33,717 nucleotides of DNA from Halobacterium sp. CBA1126 (GTDB lineage: Archaea; Halobacteriota; Halobacteria; Halobacteriales; Halobacteriaceae). Under the pieces are notes generated by a model. The model searched no databases and was not told the DNA's origin. It saw only the letters and a list, made by a program, of their open reading frames with translations. Location: contig NZ_WPCF01000016.1 in assembly GCF_009741975.1 (NCBI RefSeq), positions 1 to 33,717 of the forward strand. Direction: 5' to 3'. Positions 33,581 to 33,717 of the stretch are shown piece by piece. The first letter of the stretch is position 1; each line of letters opens with the position of its first letter. The translations under genes were made by a program, and so were the position numbers.

Positions 33581-33717
33581 TCGGGACGGGCATGTTGGGG
33601 GTTGCCGACGGAGCTGAGTTTTGAGGTTCTTCGAGCGCTCCTCGTGGAGGATGTCCAGCCCCCAGAACGTGTGGAAGACGGTCACGTCGTAGCCGAACGC
33701 GGCGGCGGTACTGGCGA
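33581..33717 (-). pseudogene. DsrE/DsrF-like (DsrE2) fragment joined to the M48 gene
   Basis: The frame is open to the window edge. Its first 32 residues (A-S-T-A-A-A-F-G-Y-D-V-T-V-F-H-T-F-W-G, then L-D-I-L-H-E-E-R-S-K-N-L-K) match the haloarchaeal DsrE2-type sulfur-relay/peroxiredoxin-like family. After L-K the translation becomes nonsense. Removing one base from each of three homopolymers (TTTT 33619-33622, GGGGG 33597-33601, TTT 33579-33581, plus strand) gives L-S-S-V-G-N-P-N-M-P-V-P-N, the family's next block. The sequence then passes directly into M48. It is either a chimeric assembly end or a real recombination. Confidence 0.65.

Noticed and set aside
1-33717. Insertion sequence, integrase, toxin-antitoxin or defence genes
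   Set aside because: No transposase, recombinase, nuclease or antitoxin-like frame was found. The only trace of mobility is the tRNA-Gly duplicate.

Overview
The window is from a haloarchaeon (class Halobacteria). The DNA is very GC-rich, every protein is strongly acidic, several genes have a TATA-like box 24-29 bp before the start codon (leaderless transcripts), and the gene set (C50 carotenoid genes, archaeal S10/spc ribosomal cluster with eS4, eL32 and eL19, Tat-exported lipoproteins) is typical of Halobacteriales. I cannot place the genus from sequence alone.

Layout. 1-2742: the end of a J-domain protein, a GTPBP1-like translational GTPase, a small membrane protein, and an unrecognised 159-residue protein. 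2902-7063: the bacterioruberin pathway, with phytoene synthase (crtB) rightward meeting a leftward crtD-lyeJ-cruF operon stop codon to stop codon. 7122-9717: a leftward run of methenyl-tetrahydropterin cyclohydrolase, an MTH1187/UPF0045 protein and an MFS transporter. 9943-10367: a small membrane protein, a tRNA-derived repeat element and tRNA-Gly(GCC). 10648-24916: an uninterrupted rightward S10-spc ribosomal cluster, led by a SPOUT methyltransferase and ending with secY, with the RNase P subunit Rpp29 embedded. 24992-25897: a leftward EamA/DMT transporter. 26038-31570: a leftward pstS-pstC-pstA-pstB-phoU phosphate uptake operon. 31733-32947: a divergent siderophore-type substrate-binding lipoprotein behind a DtxR-type operator. 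32963-33717: an M48 metallopeptidase joined at the window edge to a DsrE-family fragment.

The translation cluster couples ribosome assembly to the SecY channel. The carotenoid block makes the C50 membrane pigment from lycopene. The Pst operon and its divergent neighbour place phosphate and iron-type uptake around one short AT-rich control region.

Most notable are probable single-base indels in genes expected to be intact (rps3 near 15230, pstC near 29297) and three homopolymer insertions within about 45 bp at the right edge, where a DsrE-type sequence runs into an M48 protease. These look more like sequence or assembly errors than biology, but each can be checked. I found no CRISPR array, insertion sequence, or convincing new multi-gene system. 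The least explained structures are the tRNA-Gly-derived inverted repeat, perfect palindromes in the tRNA and ribosomal leaders, and the repeated GCCGTCCG motif between pstS and the iron-type gene.
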